Positions 7,686-17,400 are shown, counted from the first letter of the stretch. The stretch: 64,000 nt of DNA from Rhodopseudomonas_A sp036404135 (GCF_036404135.1 NZ_DASWPE010000022.1:70320-134319); one strand, 5' to 3'. The notes: a model not told the origin generated them from the letters alone. Numbers and translations: made by a program.

Positions 7686-8444
7686 TCAGCTCGGCTCGGA
7701 CCGCCGCAGCAGGTAGATATCCATGATCCAGCCGTGCCGCGCGCGGGCCTCGCTGCGTGCCGTTGCAATCTTGTCCTTCACCGCGGCGAGTGGACCCGAG
7801 ATCAAAATCTCGTCGGGCGTGCCGAGATAGGCGCCCCAGAAAATCTCCAGATTCTGCTCGGTGAGTTGGGCGAAGGTCTGGGTGCCGTCCAGCATCACCA
7901 CGACGCTGCCGGCATCGGCGGGAAAGCCTTCGGCAAGCTTGCGCCCGGTGGTCAACAGCACCGGCTCGCCGATCCGGTTCAGCGCGATCCGATGCTTGGC
8001 GGCCAGCACCTGCACGCTGCTGATGCCGGGGATCACCTCGTAGTCCAGGGCCAGCCCCTTGGCGCGCAGCCGTTCGATGATGCGCAGCGTGCTGTCGTAC
8101 AGCGCGGGATCGCCCCACACCAGCAGCCCGCCGACCTCGCCATCGGCAAGGCAGGACTCGAATTGATGGCCGTAGCGATCGGCGAGCTCGGCGTGCCAGT
8201 GGTCGACATTGTCCTGATAGCAGCCGGTGGCGGCGCGCTGCGGCACTTCGATGCCGACCATCTTGACATCGGCGCGCTCGACGAAGCGCTCGCAGATCGT
8301 GGTGCGCAGATGTTTCAGCGCCGCCTTCTCGGTGCCCTTGTCGGGCACGAAGAACACGTCGACCCGGTTCATTGCCTTGATCGCCTGCAGCGTCAGATAG
8401 TCGGGATCGCCGGCGCCGATGCCGATCACCAGAATTTTTCGCAT
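7686..8444 (-). CDS. cobF: precorrin-6A synthase (deacetylating)
   Basis: A 252-residue SAM-dependent tetrapyrrole methylase that methylates C-1 and removes the acetyl group of precorrin-5 in the aerobic cobalamin pathway. The start reads MRKILVIGIGAGDPDYLT, the glycine-rich SAM loop of the family. VWGDPALYDST near residue 111 and VIPGISSVQVLAAKH near residue 138 are CobF-type motifs, and the length fits CobF. It is the last gene of cobS-cobC-cobF on the minus strand, 16 bases after cobC. It converges on the nitrogenase-like cluster. CobF marks the oxygen-dependent route, which agrees with the CobN and CobZ-type genes nearby. Confidence 0.93.
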   Translation of the reverse strand: MRKILVIGIGAGDPDYLTLQAIKAMNRVDVFFVPDKGTEKAALKHLRTTICERFVERADVKMVGIEVPQRAATGCYQDNVDHWHAELADRYGHQFESCLADGEVGGLLVWGDPALYDSTLRIIERLRAKGLALDYEVIPGISSVQVLAAKHRIALNRIGEPVLLTTGRKLAEGFPADAGSVVVMLDGTQTFAQLTEQNLEIFWGAYLGTPDEILISGPLAAVKDKIATARSEARARHGWIMDIYLLRRSEPS

Positions 8445-8460
8445 TGCTTGTCCTTACCCC

Positions 8461-9024
8461 TCACCGATTGACGTAGAGCACCCGCCAACCCTCATCCAGC
8501 CGATCGATCCGGGTCAGCGACAACGGATCGATCACGAAGCGCAGCGCCGGCTCCGGCGCCATCTCGAGCGCTATCGCCAGTGCCGCGCGCACCGTGCCGG
8601 AATGCACCACCAGCACCACGTCGCCGGAGGGCAGCCGTTCGAAGCCGTCGCGCACCCGCACAATCTGGTCGGCGAAGCTCTCGCCGCCGGGCGGCCGGTT
8701 GCTGGCCGGCGCCCGCCAGAACTCCGTGTAGCCGTCGCCGAGTTCGCGGGCGAGATCGTCGTGACGCCGCCCGGTCCAGGTGCCGAAATGCTGTTCGCGA
8801 AACTTCGGCTCAGCGCCGGGCTTGAGCGCCAGCGCCGCGGCGGTCTGCATCGTGCGGCGGCTGGGGCTGGCAAAGCAGGCGGCGTCCGCCGGCAACTTCA
8901 AGCGCAACGCGGCGAAAGCGTCGGCATCGCCTGTGTCGGCGGGCGCGTCGGAATCGTGGATGACGCCCTTCGGTCCCGCCACCGGCGCGTGCCGCACCAG
9001 CCACAGCCGGGTGTCGTTGTTCAT
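8461..9024 (-). CDS. cobC: histidine phosphatase, probable alpha-ribazole phosphatase
   Basis: A 187-residue histidine phosphatase (phosphoglycerate mutase fold). The catalytic RHA motif is LVRHAPVAGPKG near residues 8-19. SPSRRTMQTAAAL supplies the second arginine, GTWTGRRHDDL resembles the E-x-W-E/T-G region, and VVHSGTVRAAL carries the second catalytic histidine. It would remove phosphate from alpha-ribazole 5'-phosphate or from adenosylcobalamin 5'-phosphate late in nucleotide-loop assembly. Its position between cobS and cobF, with spacers of 10 and 16 bases, supports that role over a general phosphatase. The symbol cobC is used here in the Salmonella sense (phosphatase), not for the Pseudomonas aminotransferase. 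Confidence 0.8.
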   Translation of the reverse strand: MNNDTRLWLVRHAPVAGPKGVIHDSDAPADTGDADAFAALRLKLPADAACFASPSRRTMQTAAALALKPGAEPKFREQHFGTWTGRRHDDLARELGDGYTEFWRAPASNRPPGGESFADQIVRVRDGFERLPSGDVVLVVHSGTVRAALAIALEMAPEPALRFVIDPLSLTRIDRLDEGWRVLYVNR

Positions 9025-9034
9025 TGGCGCCGCC

Positions 9035-9823
9035 TCACCCGAACTGCGCGGCGAGCAGCACCAGCACCGCGGTTTCCGCGACCTGCTCGGCGGCGCCGAA
9101 CACGTCGCCGGTGACGCCGCCGATCTGCCGCCACGCCAGCACAGCCACCGCGGCGGCGCCGGCCGCGGTCACCAGCAGCGCCAAAAGCGCGGCCTGCAGC
9201 GGCAGGCACAGCAGCGCCAGCAGCGCCGCCAGCCCGACCGCAATCAGCGCGCCGGCCGCCGGCGGCCGCCCCGCGGTCTTGCCGAGCCCATCGGCGCGGG
9301 CGAACGGCATGTTCGCCGCCAGCACCGGAATCGCCGCGCGGCCGAGCGCGTGGGCGACGATCAGCGCCGGAACCACGGCCGCCGCCGGCAGGCTGGCCAG
9401 CGCCGCCCACCGGGTCGCAAAGCCGACCAGCAGCACCAGCGTGCCGTAGGTGCCGAGCCGGCTGTCGCGCATGATCAGGAGTTTGGCGGCGCGGTCGCGG
9501 CCGCCGCCGAACCCGTCGCCGACATCGGCGAGGCCGTCTTCATGCAGCGCGCCGGTCAAGGCCGCGCTGGCGCCGAGCGCGAGCGCTGCGGCGGCGAACG
9601 CCGGAACCCGCATTCCCAGCAACGCCACGTCGATCAGCCCGACCACGGCGCCGATCAGCGCGCCGACCAGCGGGAACAGGCGCTGCGCGCGCGCGATATC
9701 CGGCACCCCGGCGCCCGCCGGATGCGGCATCGGCACCCGCGTCAACAGCGCCGTCGCGATGCGCAGATCGTCGACCCAGTCGGCGAGTCGACCGGGCTTC
9801 GACGCCGGATTGTGATTGTCCAT
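9035..9823 (-). CDS. cobS: adenosylcobinamide-GDP ribazoletransferase (cobalamin synthase)
   Basis: A 262-residue integral membrane protein rich in Ala/Leu/Val helices. The N-terminus WVDDLRIATALLTRVPMP is the conserved start of CobS/CobV proteins (cf. LxxALxFLTRLP). ALHEDGLADVGDGFGGG near residues 94-110 carries the acidic metal-binding residues, and RDSRLGTYGTL follows. It joins adenosylcobinamide-GDP to alpha-ribazole in the cytoplasmic membrane. It is the first gene of the minus-strand cobS-cobC-cobF run. It diverges from the CobZ-type flavoprotein gene across about 300 bases; cobT and cobU, often adjacent, are not present here. Confidence 0.92.
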   Translation of the reverse strand: MDNHNPASKPGRLADWVDDLRIATALLTRVPMPHPAGAGVPDIARAQRLFPLVGALIGAVVGLIDVALLGMRVPAFAAAALALGASAALTGALHEDGLADVGDGFGGGRDRAAKLLIMRDSRLGTYGTLVLLVGFATRWAALASLPAAAVVPALIVAHALGRAAIPVLAANMPFARADGLGKTAGRPPAAGALIAVGLAALLALLCLPLQAALLALLVTAAGAAAVAVLAWRQIGGVTGDVFGAAEQVAETAVLVLLAAQFG

Positions 9824-10126
9824 GGTGCCGTCTCACAGTTGCGTTTGCGTCGCGGCCGATCGTTGCAACGCAGGGCGCGACGCCGGCGCGGCGGCGCGCC
9901 GCAGAGCCGATAGCACTTTCTGGGCGGAAAGCGCAAAGCGCGCGAGGCGCGGATCGGGCTGGTTGATCGCGCGGCAGCCAGCGCAAATTGCCGGGCCGAC
10001 CGCGGCGCCGGCGCGGCGCGCCGCCGCGCTGCACGGTTGACAAGGCAAGCCCGGCATTCCTATGAGTGCGGCGATCGTCCCCGAGCCATTGGACCGCGGT
10101 GCTGACATGATCGACAGAACGCGATC
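9824..10126. other. divergent cobS / cobZ intergenic region
   Basis: About 300 bases between two divergent cobalamin transcription units. It is GC-rich and has no convincing gene. A sigma70-like promoter for the plus strand lies near its right end. I found no B12-box consensus (the AGCCAGG-N-CCTGCC type), so these two units are probably not under a riboswitch of the kind seen before the DUF1636 gene. Confidence 0.6.
10037..10065 (+). promoter_or_regulatory. putative sigma70 promoter of the cobZ-type operon
   Basis: TTGACA at 10037-10042 is followed after 17 bases by CTATGA at 10060-10065, about 60 bases upstream of the flavoprotein start. The -35 hexamer is perfect; the -10 hexamer is weak. 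Confidence 0.4.
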
Positions 10127-11503
10127 ATGAGCGGCGCGTCCGCTCCAACAGCAATCGACGTCCTGGTGGTCGGCGGTGGCAGCGCGGCGCTGTGCGCGGC
10201 GCTCGCGGCGCGGCGCCGGGGCGCCACGGTGCGCCTGCTCGAACAGGCGCCGATCAGCTTCCGCGGCGGCAACAGCCGCCACGCCCGCAATTTCCGGCTG
10301 ATGCATGACGAAGCGCAATGGTACGTGCCGGACAGTTACGGCGAAGCCGCGTTCCTGCGCGACCTTCACCGCGTCACCGCCGGCGCCACCGACGAGGCTT
10401 TGGCGCGGCTGCTGATCCGCGGCTCCGCCAGCATCGCACCGTGGCTGCAGGATAATGGCGTGGCGCTGCAAGATCCCGGCAGCGGGGTGATGCCGCATTC
10501 CAAGCGCACCGCGTTCTTTCTCGGCGGCGGCAAGGCGATGATCAACGCGCTCTATGCCACCGCAGAGGCGATCGGCGTCGAGATCGGCTACGACAGCGAA
10601 GTGGTGGCGCTGCACGTCGAGGATGCGCGCTGCAGCGAGGTCGTGGTGGCGCGCGACGGCGGCGCCGAACGAATCGCCGCGAAGGCCGTGGTGCTGGCTT
10701 GCGGCGGCCAGCAGTCCGATCGCGGCTGGTTGCGCGCGCATTTCGGCGCCATCGCCGACGGGCTGGTGATCCGCGGCACGCCCTACGTCACCGGGCGGGT
10801 ACTGCGGCTGCTGCTCGATGCCGGCGCACGAGCGGTCGGCGATCCGGCGCAGGCCCACATCGTCGCGGTCGATGCCCGCGGACCAGAGGTCGACGGCGGC
10901 ATCGTCACCCGCATCACCGCGATTCCCTACGGCATCGTGGTCGACCGCAACGCCAAGCGTTTTCACGACGAGGGCGAGGACGCCCGCAAGACGCATTATG
11001 CCCGCTGGGGCGCGCGGATCGCGCAATGCGAGCGGCAGACTGCCTATCTGATCATGGACGCCGCCGGCCGGGCGCGGGCGCTGCCGACCGCGCTGCCGCC
11101 GATCGAGGCCGACAGCATCGCGGGCCTCGCGGCCAAGCTCGAACTCGATCCGCAGGCGCTGCAGGCCACGGTCGCCTCTTTCAACGCCGCGGTGCGCGAG
11201 GGCGGCGGCACCGAGGCGCTCACCCCGCCGAAAAGCCATGGCGCGAAACCGCTCACCGCGCCGCCATTCGCCGCCTATCCGATGCGGCCGGGGCTGACGT
11301 TTACGCATTTCGGCGTCGCCGTCGATCAAACCATGCGGGTGCTGACAACCGGCGACGAGTGCCTCGGCAATGTGTTCGCCGCAGGCATGATCATGGCGGC
11401 GAATGTGCTCGGCCGCGGTTATCTGGCCGGGCTCGGCGTCACGCTGTCGGCGGTGTTCGGACGCCTCGCCGGCGAGGAGGCCGCGCGCCATGCCGCCAGA
11501 TGA
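10127..11503 (+). CDS. FAD-dependent tricarballylate dehydrogenase-like protein, flavoprotein half of CobZ
   Basis: A 458-residue FAD-binding protein of the fumarate reductase/succinate dehydrogenase flavoprotein superfamily. The dinucleotide fold VLVVGGGSAALCAALAA is at residues 11-27. SFRGGNSRHARNFRLMHD near residue 45 is typical of the TcuA/CobZ branch. RVLTTGDECLGNVFAAG and a glycine-rich C-terminal FAD segment complete the domain. It overlaps the downstream Fe-S/membrane gene by 14 bases. In Rhodobacter capsulatus the two parts are fused as CobZ, which replaces CobG as precorrin-3B synthase. No cobG is in this window, so this pair probably does that step. Tricarballylate oxidation (TcuA) is the alternative, less likely in a cob cluster. 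Confidence 0.82.
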   Translation: MSGASAPTAIDVLVVGGGSAALCAALAARRRGATVRLLEQAPISFRGGNSRHARNFRLMHDEAQWYVPDSYGEAAFLRDLHRVTAGATDEALARLLIRGSASIAPWLQDNGVALQDPGSGVMPHSKRTAFFLGGGKAMINALYATAEAIGVEIGYDSEVVALHVEDARCSEVVVARDGGAERIAAKAVVLACGGQQSDRGWLRAHFGAIADGLVIRGTPYVTGRVLRLLLDAGARAVGDPAQAHIVAVDARGPEVDGGIVTRITAIPYGIVVDRNAKRFHDEGEDARKTHYARWGARIAQCERQTAYLIMDAAGRARALPTALPPIEADSIAGLAAKLELDPQALQATVASFNAAVREGGGTEALTPPKSHGAKPLTAPPFAAYPMRPGLTFTHFGVAVDQTMRVLTTGDECLGNVFAAGMIMAANVLGRGYLAGLGVTLSAVFGRLAGEEAARHAAR

Positions 11504-12611
11504 ACTCACCGCCGAGGCCGATCGGGTGCTGCGGATCTGCACCGCCTGCATGTATTGCGACGGGCTATGCGCGGTGTTTCCGGCCATCGCCGGGCAGCAC
11601 GAGTTCACCCCGAACGACTTGGACTATCTCGCCAATCTTTGCCACAACTGCCGCGGCTGCTGGTACGCCTGCCAATACGCGCCGCCGCACCCCTTCGCCG
11701 TCAACCTGCCGAATACGCTGGCCGAACTACGGCAGCGCTCTTATGCGGACTACGCTTGGCCGCGCGTGCTGCGCGGCGGCTTTGCTTTCAACGCCGGCGT
11801 GGTGGCCGGCATCGTCGGCGGCATCACCGCGCTGACGCTGCTGGCGACATGGCTGCTGTTGCCGGCCGAGGTTTTGTTGACTGCGCATCGCGGTGAAGGC
11901 GCGTTCTACCGCGTGGTGCCGTGGCCGATCATGGCCGGCGCCGCCGCCGTAACGCTGACCTGGGCGATGCTCGCGATCGGCATCAGCGCGGCGCGCTATT
12001 GGCGGGCAATCGCGCCCGGCGCCTCGCTCGCGGCGACGTTGCGCGCGCTCGGCCCGGCGCTGCGCGACATCGTCACGCTGCGCAATCTCGGCGGCGGCGG
12101 TCCCGGCTGCAACGACGTGAACCAACAGTTCTCGCAGCAGCGCCGCTGGTGCCACCACATCATGGTCACGGGTTTCCTGGCCAGCGTCGCCTCGACGCTG
12201 ATCGCGGCCGTCTATCACCACGTCTTCGCGATCGCCGCGCCCTACCCGCTGGATAGCCTGCCGGTGCTGGCCGGCGGCATCGGCGGGGTGCTGATGCTGC
12301 TCGGCATCGGCGGGCTGCTGCGGCTGGAACGCCGCGCCGACCGCGCGCCCTCGGCGGCCGCCGAGGTCCGGCTCAATGTGGTGTTTCTGCTGTTGCTGGC
12401 GAGCCTGGCGGCGAGCGGCCTCGCCGTGCTGGCGCTGCGCGACAGCGCCGCGATGGGGCTGGCGCTGAGCCTGCATCTGGGTCTCGTGATCGGCAGTTTT
12501 GCGGTGCTGCCGGTCAGCAAGGCGGTGCACGGGCTGTACCGTTCGCTGGCGCTGCTGCGCGCCGCGATCGACCGCGCGAAGCCGCGCCGGCGCCGCGGCG
12601 GCGACGAATGA
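11490..12611 (+). CDS. TcuB-like Fe-S / membrane cytochrome protein, electron-transfer half of CobZ
   Basis: A 373-residue protein. The N-terminus has two tetracysteine sets: CTACMYCDGLC (residues about 12-22) and CHNCRGCWYAC (about 50-60), fitting two [4Fe-4S] clusters. Several hydrophobic helices follow, with histidines suited to b-type heme binding as known for CobZ's C-terminal part (for example WCHHIMVTGFLA). ATG 11490 overlaps the end of the flavoprotein gene, indicating translational coupling; an upstream in-frame extension lacks family similarity. The role is to reoxidise the flavin of the partner during precorrin-3B formation. It is followed by the cobalamin riboswitch of the next unit. 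Confidence 0.82.
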   Translation: MPPDELTAEADRVLRICTACMYCDGLCAVFPAIAGQHEFTPNDLDYLANLCHNCRGCWYACQYAPPHPFAVNLPNTLAELRQRSYADYAWPRVLRGGFAFNAGVVAGIVGGITALTLLATWLLLPAEVLLTAHRGEGAFYRVVPWPIMAGAAAVTLTWAMLAIGISAARYWRAIAPGASLAATLRALGPALRDIVTLRNLGGGGPGCNDVNQQFSQQRRWCHHIMVTGFLASVASTLIAAVYHHVFAIAAPYPLDSLPVLAGGIGGVLMLLGIGGLLRLERRADRAPSAAAEVRLNVVFLLLLASLAASGLAVLALRDSAAMGLALSLHLGLVIGSFAVLPVSKAVHGLYRSLALLRAAIDRAKPRRRRGGDE

Positions 12612-12685
12612 GCCGGATCAGCCTCCGACTGTACGCCTGCAGGTATTGACTTCGCGGCGTTTCGGGCTGATGGAGTCCCTAGCCG

Positions 12686-12871
12686 ACGGTACCCTGTCCT
12701 TGGGCAGGGCGAAGAGGGAATACCGGGCGTCAGAGGACGGGAACTCCCGGACTCCGACGAAGCCGGAGCTGCCCCCGCAACTGTGAGCGGACAGCCTGCA
12801 CCGACAACCACTGGGTTTCGACCTGGGAAGGTGGTGCCGGCCACGACCCGCGAGCCAGGAAACCTGCCGTC
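12686..12871 (+). ncRNA. cobalamin (B12) riboswitch
   Basis: The B12 box AGCCAGGAAACCTGCC is at 12853-12868, and the conserved core GCTGCCCCCGCAACTGTGAG begins at 12768, preceded by AGAGGGAATACCGG (from about 12714). GACGG at 12686-12690 can pair with CCGTC at 12867-12871 as P1. These elements occur in the order of the Rfam cobalamin class. It lies 130 bases upstream of the DUF1636-cobW-cobN run, which it should repress when adenosylcobalamin is high. Confidence 0.95.
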
Positions 12872-12961
12872 GCCTGCGCGTTTCGCCATTCCGGGCGGGG
12901 AATTCCGGAGTGAAGACGTTGGTCGATCGGAGTGCAGGTCCGTTCGCCGCATGTCTGGGTC

Positions 12962-12976
12962 CCGCGTTTGACGCGG
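12962..12976 (+). promoter_or_regulatory. hairpin in the riboswitch leader before the DUF1636 gene
   Basis: CCGCGT-TTG-ACGCGG is a perfect six-base stem with a three-base loop about 27 bases before the start codon. It has no T-tract. It could act as part of the expression platform that hides the ribosome binding site. Confidence 0.35.
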
Positions 12977-13003
12977 CCGCCCATCCATCGACTGGCCTTG
13001 CGT

Positions 13004-13432
13004 ATGGACGATCCGACCCAAGCCGCGCCCAGCCAGCGACCCGGCGATGCATCCGTCGATCCGACGGTGACGCTGCACGTCTGCGTCAATTGCCTGGCCG
13101 GCGCTGACCGCGACACCAGCCCCCGCCCCGGCGCAAGGTTGCATCAGGCGCTGCTGGAAGCCCAGCAGCAGCAGGATCAGCCGCCCCGGGTCCGCATCGT
13201 CGCCGCCGAATGCCTGTCGAACTGCAACCGCGGCTGTAGCGCGGCGCTCTCCGGCGCCGGGCGCTGGAGCTATGTCTATGGCGATCTCACCGAGGCCGCG
13301 GCCGCCGAGCTATTGGCCGGCGCCGGACAATACGCCGCGACCGACGACGGCCTGGTGCCGTGGCGCGAGCGGCCGACGATCTTCCGCAAGGGCGTGATCG
13401 CGCGGATTCCGCCCCCGCCGCAGCCGGCCTAG
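13004..13432 (+). CDS. DUF1636 family (2Fe-2S) thioredoxin-like metal-binding protein
   Basis: A 142-residue small protein with cysteines CVNC near residues 27-30 and CLSNCNRGC near residues 70-78, the arrangement of DUF1636 / thioredoxin-like ferredoxins that accompany cobalamin genes. No signal peptide is evident. It is the first gene behind the B12 riboswitch and stands 8 bases before cobW. A role in electron transfer or cobalt handling for the cobaltochelatase is inferred from context only. ATG 13004 was chosen because upstream in-frame starts fall within the leader RNA. Confidence 0.75.
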   Translation: MDDPTQAAPSQRPGDASVDPTVTLHVCVNCLAGADRDTSPRPGARLHQALLEAQQQQDQPPRVRIVAAECLSNCNRGCSAALSGAGRWSYVYGDLTEAAAAELLAGAGQYAATDDGLVPWRERPTIFRKGVIARIPPPPQPA

Positions 13433-13440
13433 GAGAGCCC

Positions 13441-14472
13441 ATGTCGATCGAAAAGATTCCCGTCACCATCATCACCGGCTTCCTCGGCTCCGGCAAAACC
13501 ACGCTGGTACGCCACCTGATGCAGAGCCCGCAGGGCCGCCGGCTCGCGGTGCTGGTCAACGAATTCGGCGACCTCGGCGTCGACGGCGACATTCTGAAAG
13601 GCTGTGCCGACGCCAATTGCCCGGCCGACGCCATCGTCGAACTCACCAATGGCTGCCTGTGCTGCACCGTCGCCGACGAATTCGTGCCGACGATTGCCGC
13701 GCTGCTGGCGCGCCCCAACCCGCCCGATCACATCCTGATCGAAACCTCCGGGCTGGCGCTGCCGAAACCGCTGTTGAAGGCCTTCGAATGGCCCGACCTG
13801 CGCGCCCGCATCACCGTCGACGGGGTGATCGCGGTCGCCGACGCCGAGGCGGTGGCCGACGGCCGCTTCGCCCACGACCTCGCGGCGATCGCCCGGCAGC
13901 GGCTCGACGACAATAGCGTCGACCACGACACCCCGCTCGGCGAAGTGTTCGAGGATCAGGTCGCCTGCGCCGACATCGTGATCCTCAACAAGGCCGACCT
14001 GGTCGATCCGGCGCAGCTCGCACGGGCGCGCGAGGCGGTGCAGGCGGAATCGCCACGCGCCATTCCGATCGTCGAAGCGACCGAGGGCCGGGTCGATCCG
14101 CGCATCGTGCTCGGCATCGGCGCTGCGGCCGAGAACGATCTTGCCGCGCGGCCGACCCATCACGACAGCCACGACGCCCATGACCACGACGATTTCGAGA
14201 CGCTGGTGATCACCTTGCCGGGCGATAGCAGCGCCGAAGCCATCATCGCCGCGGTGGAAACCATCGCCCGCGATCACGGCGTGCTGCGCGCAAAGGGCTA
14301 CGTCGCCATTGCCGGCAAGCCGATGCGGCTATTGGTGCAGGGCGTCGGCTCGCGGGTGCGCGCGCAATTCGACCGGCCGTGGCGCGCCGACGAAGCGCGG
14401 CAGTCGCGGCTGGTGGTGATCGGCGAGCGCGGCATCGACCACGCCGCCATCACCGCCGTGATGACCGGGTGA
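13441..14472 (+). CDS. cobW: CobW family cobalt-handling GTPase
   Basis: A 343-residue G3E GTPase. The Walker A motif GFLGSGKTTL is at about residues 13-22, the metal-binding CXCC motif NGCLCCTV near residue 78, and the guanine-specificity NKADL near residue 181. A histidine/aspartate-rich stretch (HHDSHDAHDHDD, about residues 240-251) probably binds metal ions, followed by the CobW C-terminal domain. Its place between the riboswitch-controlled DUF1636 gene and cobN points to delivery of Co2+ to cobaltochelatase. A ribosome binding site (GGAGAG) lies just upstream of the ATG. Confidence 0.92.
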   Translation: MSIEKIPVTIITGFLGSGKTTLVRHLMQSPQGRRLAVLVNEFGDLGVDGDILKGCADANCPADAIVELTNGCLCCTVADEFVPTIAALLARPNPPDHILIETSGLALPKPLLKAFEWPDLRARITVDGVIAVADAEAVADGRFAHDLAAIARQRLDDNSVDHDTPLGEVFEDQVACADIVILNKADLVDPAQLARAREAVQAESPRAIPIVEATEGRVDPRIVLGIGAAAENDLAARPTHHDSHDAHDHDDFETLVITLPGDSSAEAIIAAVETIARDHGVLRAKGYVAIAGKPMRLLVQGVGSRVRAQFDRPWRADEARQSRLVVIGERGIDHAAITAVMTG

Positions 14473-14476
14473 CGCC

Positions 14477-17400
14477 ATGCATATCCTGCTCCGCGAACGC
14501 CATGGCCTGGAGGAAACCGCGACCGCCGAGGATCTCGGCCAGCAGCCGGCCGACCTCGTGGTGCTGTCGTTCTCCGACAGCGACCTCGGCGGCTTCGCCG
14601 CGGCCTGGCGGGCCGGGCAAGGATCGCTGCCGAGCCTGCGGCTGGCCAATCTGCGCCGGCTGATCCATCCGCTGTCGGTCGATCTGTACTGCGAAAAGAC
14701 GCTCAGCGGCGCGCGAGGCATCTTGATCAGGCTGCTCGGCGGCATCGACTATTGGCGCTACGGCATCGAGCAGGTCTCGGCGCTGGCCGCGGCCAAGGGC
14801 ATTGCGTTGGCGATCATTCCCGGCGACGGCCGCCCCGACCCGCGGCTCGACGCGGCGTCCAACCTGCCGCCCTCGACGCTGCGCCGGCTCACCACACTGT
14901 GCGACAAGGGCGGCCCGGACGCGGCGCGCGGCGCGCTGGCGCAACTGGCGCTCGCCGCCGGCCTGCCGGCGGCGCTGCCGACCGCCACCGCCGCCTTGCC
15001 GCGCCACGGCTTCTATCGTCCCGACACCGGCGTCGTCGCCGACGACGCGCTCGATGCTGCGCCGGACGGCGCCCCGGTGGCGCTGGTGGTGTTCTATCGC
15101 GCCTTCCTCGCCGCCGCCGACACCGATCCGGTCGACCGGCTGATCGGCGAATTGTCGCGCCGCGGCGTCCGCGCCATCGGACTGTTCGCCGCCAGCCTGA
15201 AGGATCCGCAGAGCGATCCCTGGCTGCGCGCCTCGATCGCCCGGATCGCGCCCGACGTCATCATCAACGTCACCGCGTTCTCGGCGCGCGGCGAGCACGG
15301 CGCGCCGTTCGACGTGGTCGACGCCCCGGTGCTGCAGGTGGCGCTGGCCGGCTCCTCGCGCGCGGTGTGGGCGGAATCGGATCGGGGGCTGTCGCCGCCG
15401 GATCTGGCGATCCATGTCGTGCTGCCGGAAATCGACGGCCGGGTGTTCGCCGGCGTCGCCTCGTTCAAGGAAGCCGAGGCGCCGGATCCGGAGCTCGGCT
15501 ACGCCCGCATCGTGCATTGCGGCGACGACGAGCGGATCAAGGCCGTGGTGGCGCGCGCCTGCGGTTGGATCAATCTGCGGCGCGCCACCGACGACAACAA
15601 GCGCCTGGCGCTGGTGCTGTCGTCGTATCCCGGTCGCGACGACCAGATCGCCCATGCCGTCGGGCTCGACGCCCCGGCCAGCGCCGTCGAGCTGTTGCGG
15701 CTGTTGCGCCAGCAGGGCTTTGCCATCGAGGACGCTCCGGAGGATGCCGCGACGCTGATCGCGCGGCTGCAAAGCGCGACCGTGCGCTGGCCGCTGCGCG
15801 AGTATCAGGCCGCGCTGGCCGAGCTCGATCCGGCGCTGTGCGCCGACCTCGACGCGCAATGGGGCGCCGCGGACAGCGATCCGGCGCTCATCGACGGCGA
15901 TTTCGTTTTCAAAATCGTGCGCTGCGGCCACACCCTGATCGCGGCGCAGCCGGAGCGCGGCCAGCGCAGCGATCGCGCCGCCGAGTATCACGATCCGCGC
16001 CGCGCGCCGCGCCACGGCTATGTCGCGTTCTATCTGTGGCTGCGCCACGCCGCGCGCACCGACGCGCTGATCCATATGGGCGCGCATGGCACGCTGGAAT
16101 GGCTGCCCGGAAAATCGGTGGCGCTGTCGCGGGCCTGCTGGTCCGACGCGCTGCTCGGCGCCACGCCGCTGATCTATCCGTTCATCGTCAACGATCCCGG
16201 CGAGGCCGCGGCGGCGAAGCGAAGGCTCGGCGCCGTCACCATCGGCCACATGACGCCGCCGATCAGCGCCGGCAAATTGCCGCCGGGGCTGCACGCGATC
16301 GAGCGGCTGCTCGATGAATACTCGCTCGCCGAGGGCCTCGACCCGCGCCGCCGCGAGCGGCTGGCCGCCGCCATCATTGACAGCGCCCGCGAAACCGGGC
16401 TCGACCGCGACAGCGGCTTGACCTCCGAGATGACGCCGCGCGAGGCGGTGGTGCGGCTGGATTCCTTTGTCTGCGACGTCAAGACCACGCTGGTCGCCGA
16501 CGGGCTGCATGTTTTCGGCTGCGCGCCCGAAGGCGGCGATGAGCTGACCATGCCGTTCGCGGCCTGCGCCGCCGGCGAACGCGCCGCGCTATTGGCCGCG
16601 CTCGACGGCCGCCGCGTCCCGCCCGGCCCCTCCGGCTCGCCGTGGCGCGGCCGCCGCGACGTGCTGCCGACCGGGCGCAACCTGTTCACAGTGGATCCGC
16701 GCGCGGTGCCGAGCCGCAACGCCGCCGCGCAGGGCGAGCGGCTGGCCGAAGCGCTGTTGACCCGGCATCTGCAGGACCATGGCGACTATCCGCGCAATGT
16801 GATGCTCGATCTGTGGGGCTCGGCGACGATGCGCACCGCCGGCGAGGAATTCGCCATGGCGCTGCGGCTGATCGGCGTGGTGCCGGAATGGGACCAGACC
16901 TCGACGCGGGTCACCGGCTTCGACATCATCCCGCTGCCGCTTTTGGGCCGCCCGCGCATCGACGTCACGCTGCGGATCTCGGGGCTGTTCCGCGACGTGT
17001 TCCAGAACCTGCCGCTGTTGTTCGAACAGGCGGTCGCAGCACTCGCGCTGCGCGACGAGCCCGACGCGGAAAACCCCTATCGCCGCGGCGAAGGCCCGCG
17101 GGTGTTCGGACCCGCGCCCGGCAGCTATGGCGCCGGCGTGGTCGAGACGGTGACCGATCTGGCGCCGCAGACCATCGATGAGGCCGGCGACGCCTGGCTC
17201 GCGGCGAGCGGCTTTGCCTATGGCGGCGCCGACGACGGCGCCGCGGCGCGCGCGGCGCTGGAACGCCGCACCCGCGATACCGACGCCTTCGTCCACACCC
17301 AGGACCTGCCGGAGACCGACCTGCTCGCGGCGCCCGACTACGCCGCGCATGAAGCCGGCTTTGCCGCGGCGGCGCGCAAGCTCGGCGGCGCCGCGCCGAC

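Noticed and set aside
6286..8118. Long minus-strand frame antisense to the NifK-like gene and overlapping cobF
   Set aside because: It has no domain similarity and is out of frame with cobF, which is certain.
9833..10057. Possible small cysteine-containing protein (DUF1289-like) on the minus strand between cobS and the CobZ-type gene
   Set aside because: There are several cysteines (LPCQPC, ICAGC) but no DUF1289 consensus, and no clear ribosome binding site. It also covers the promoter region. Too weak to call.
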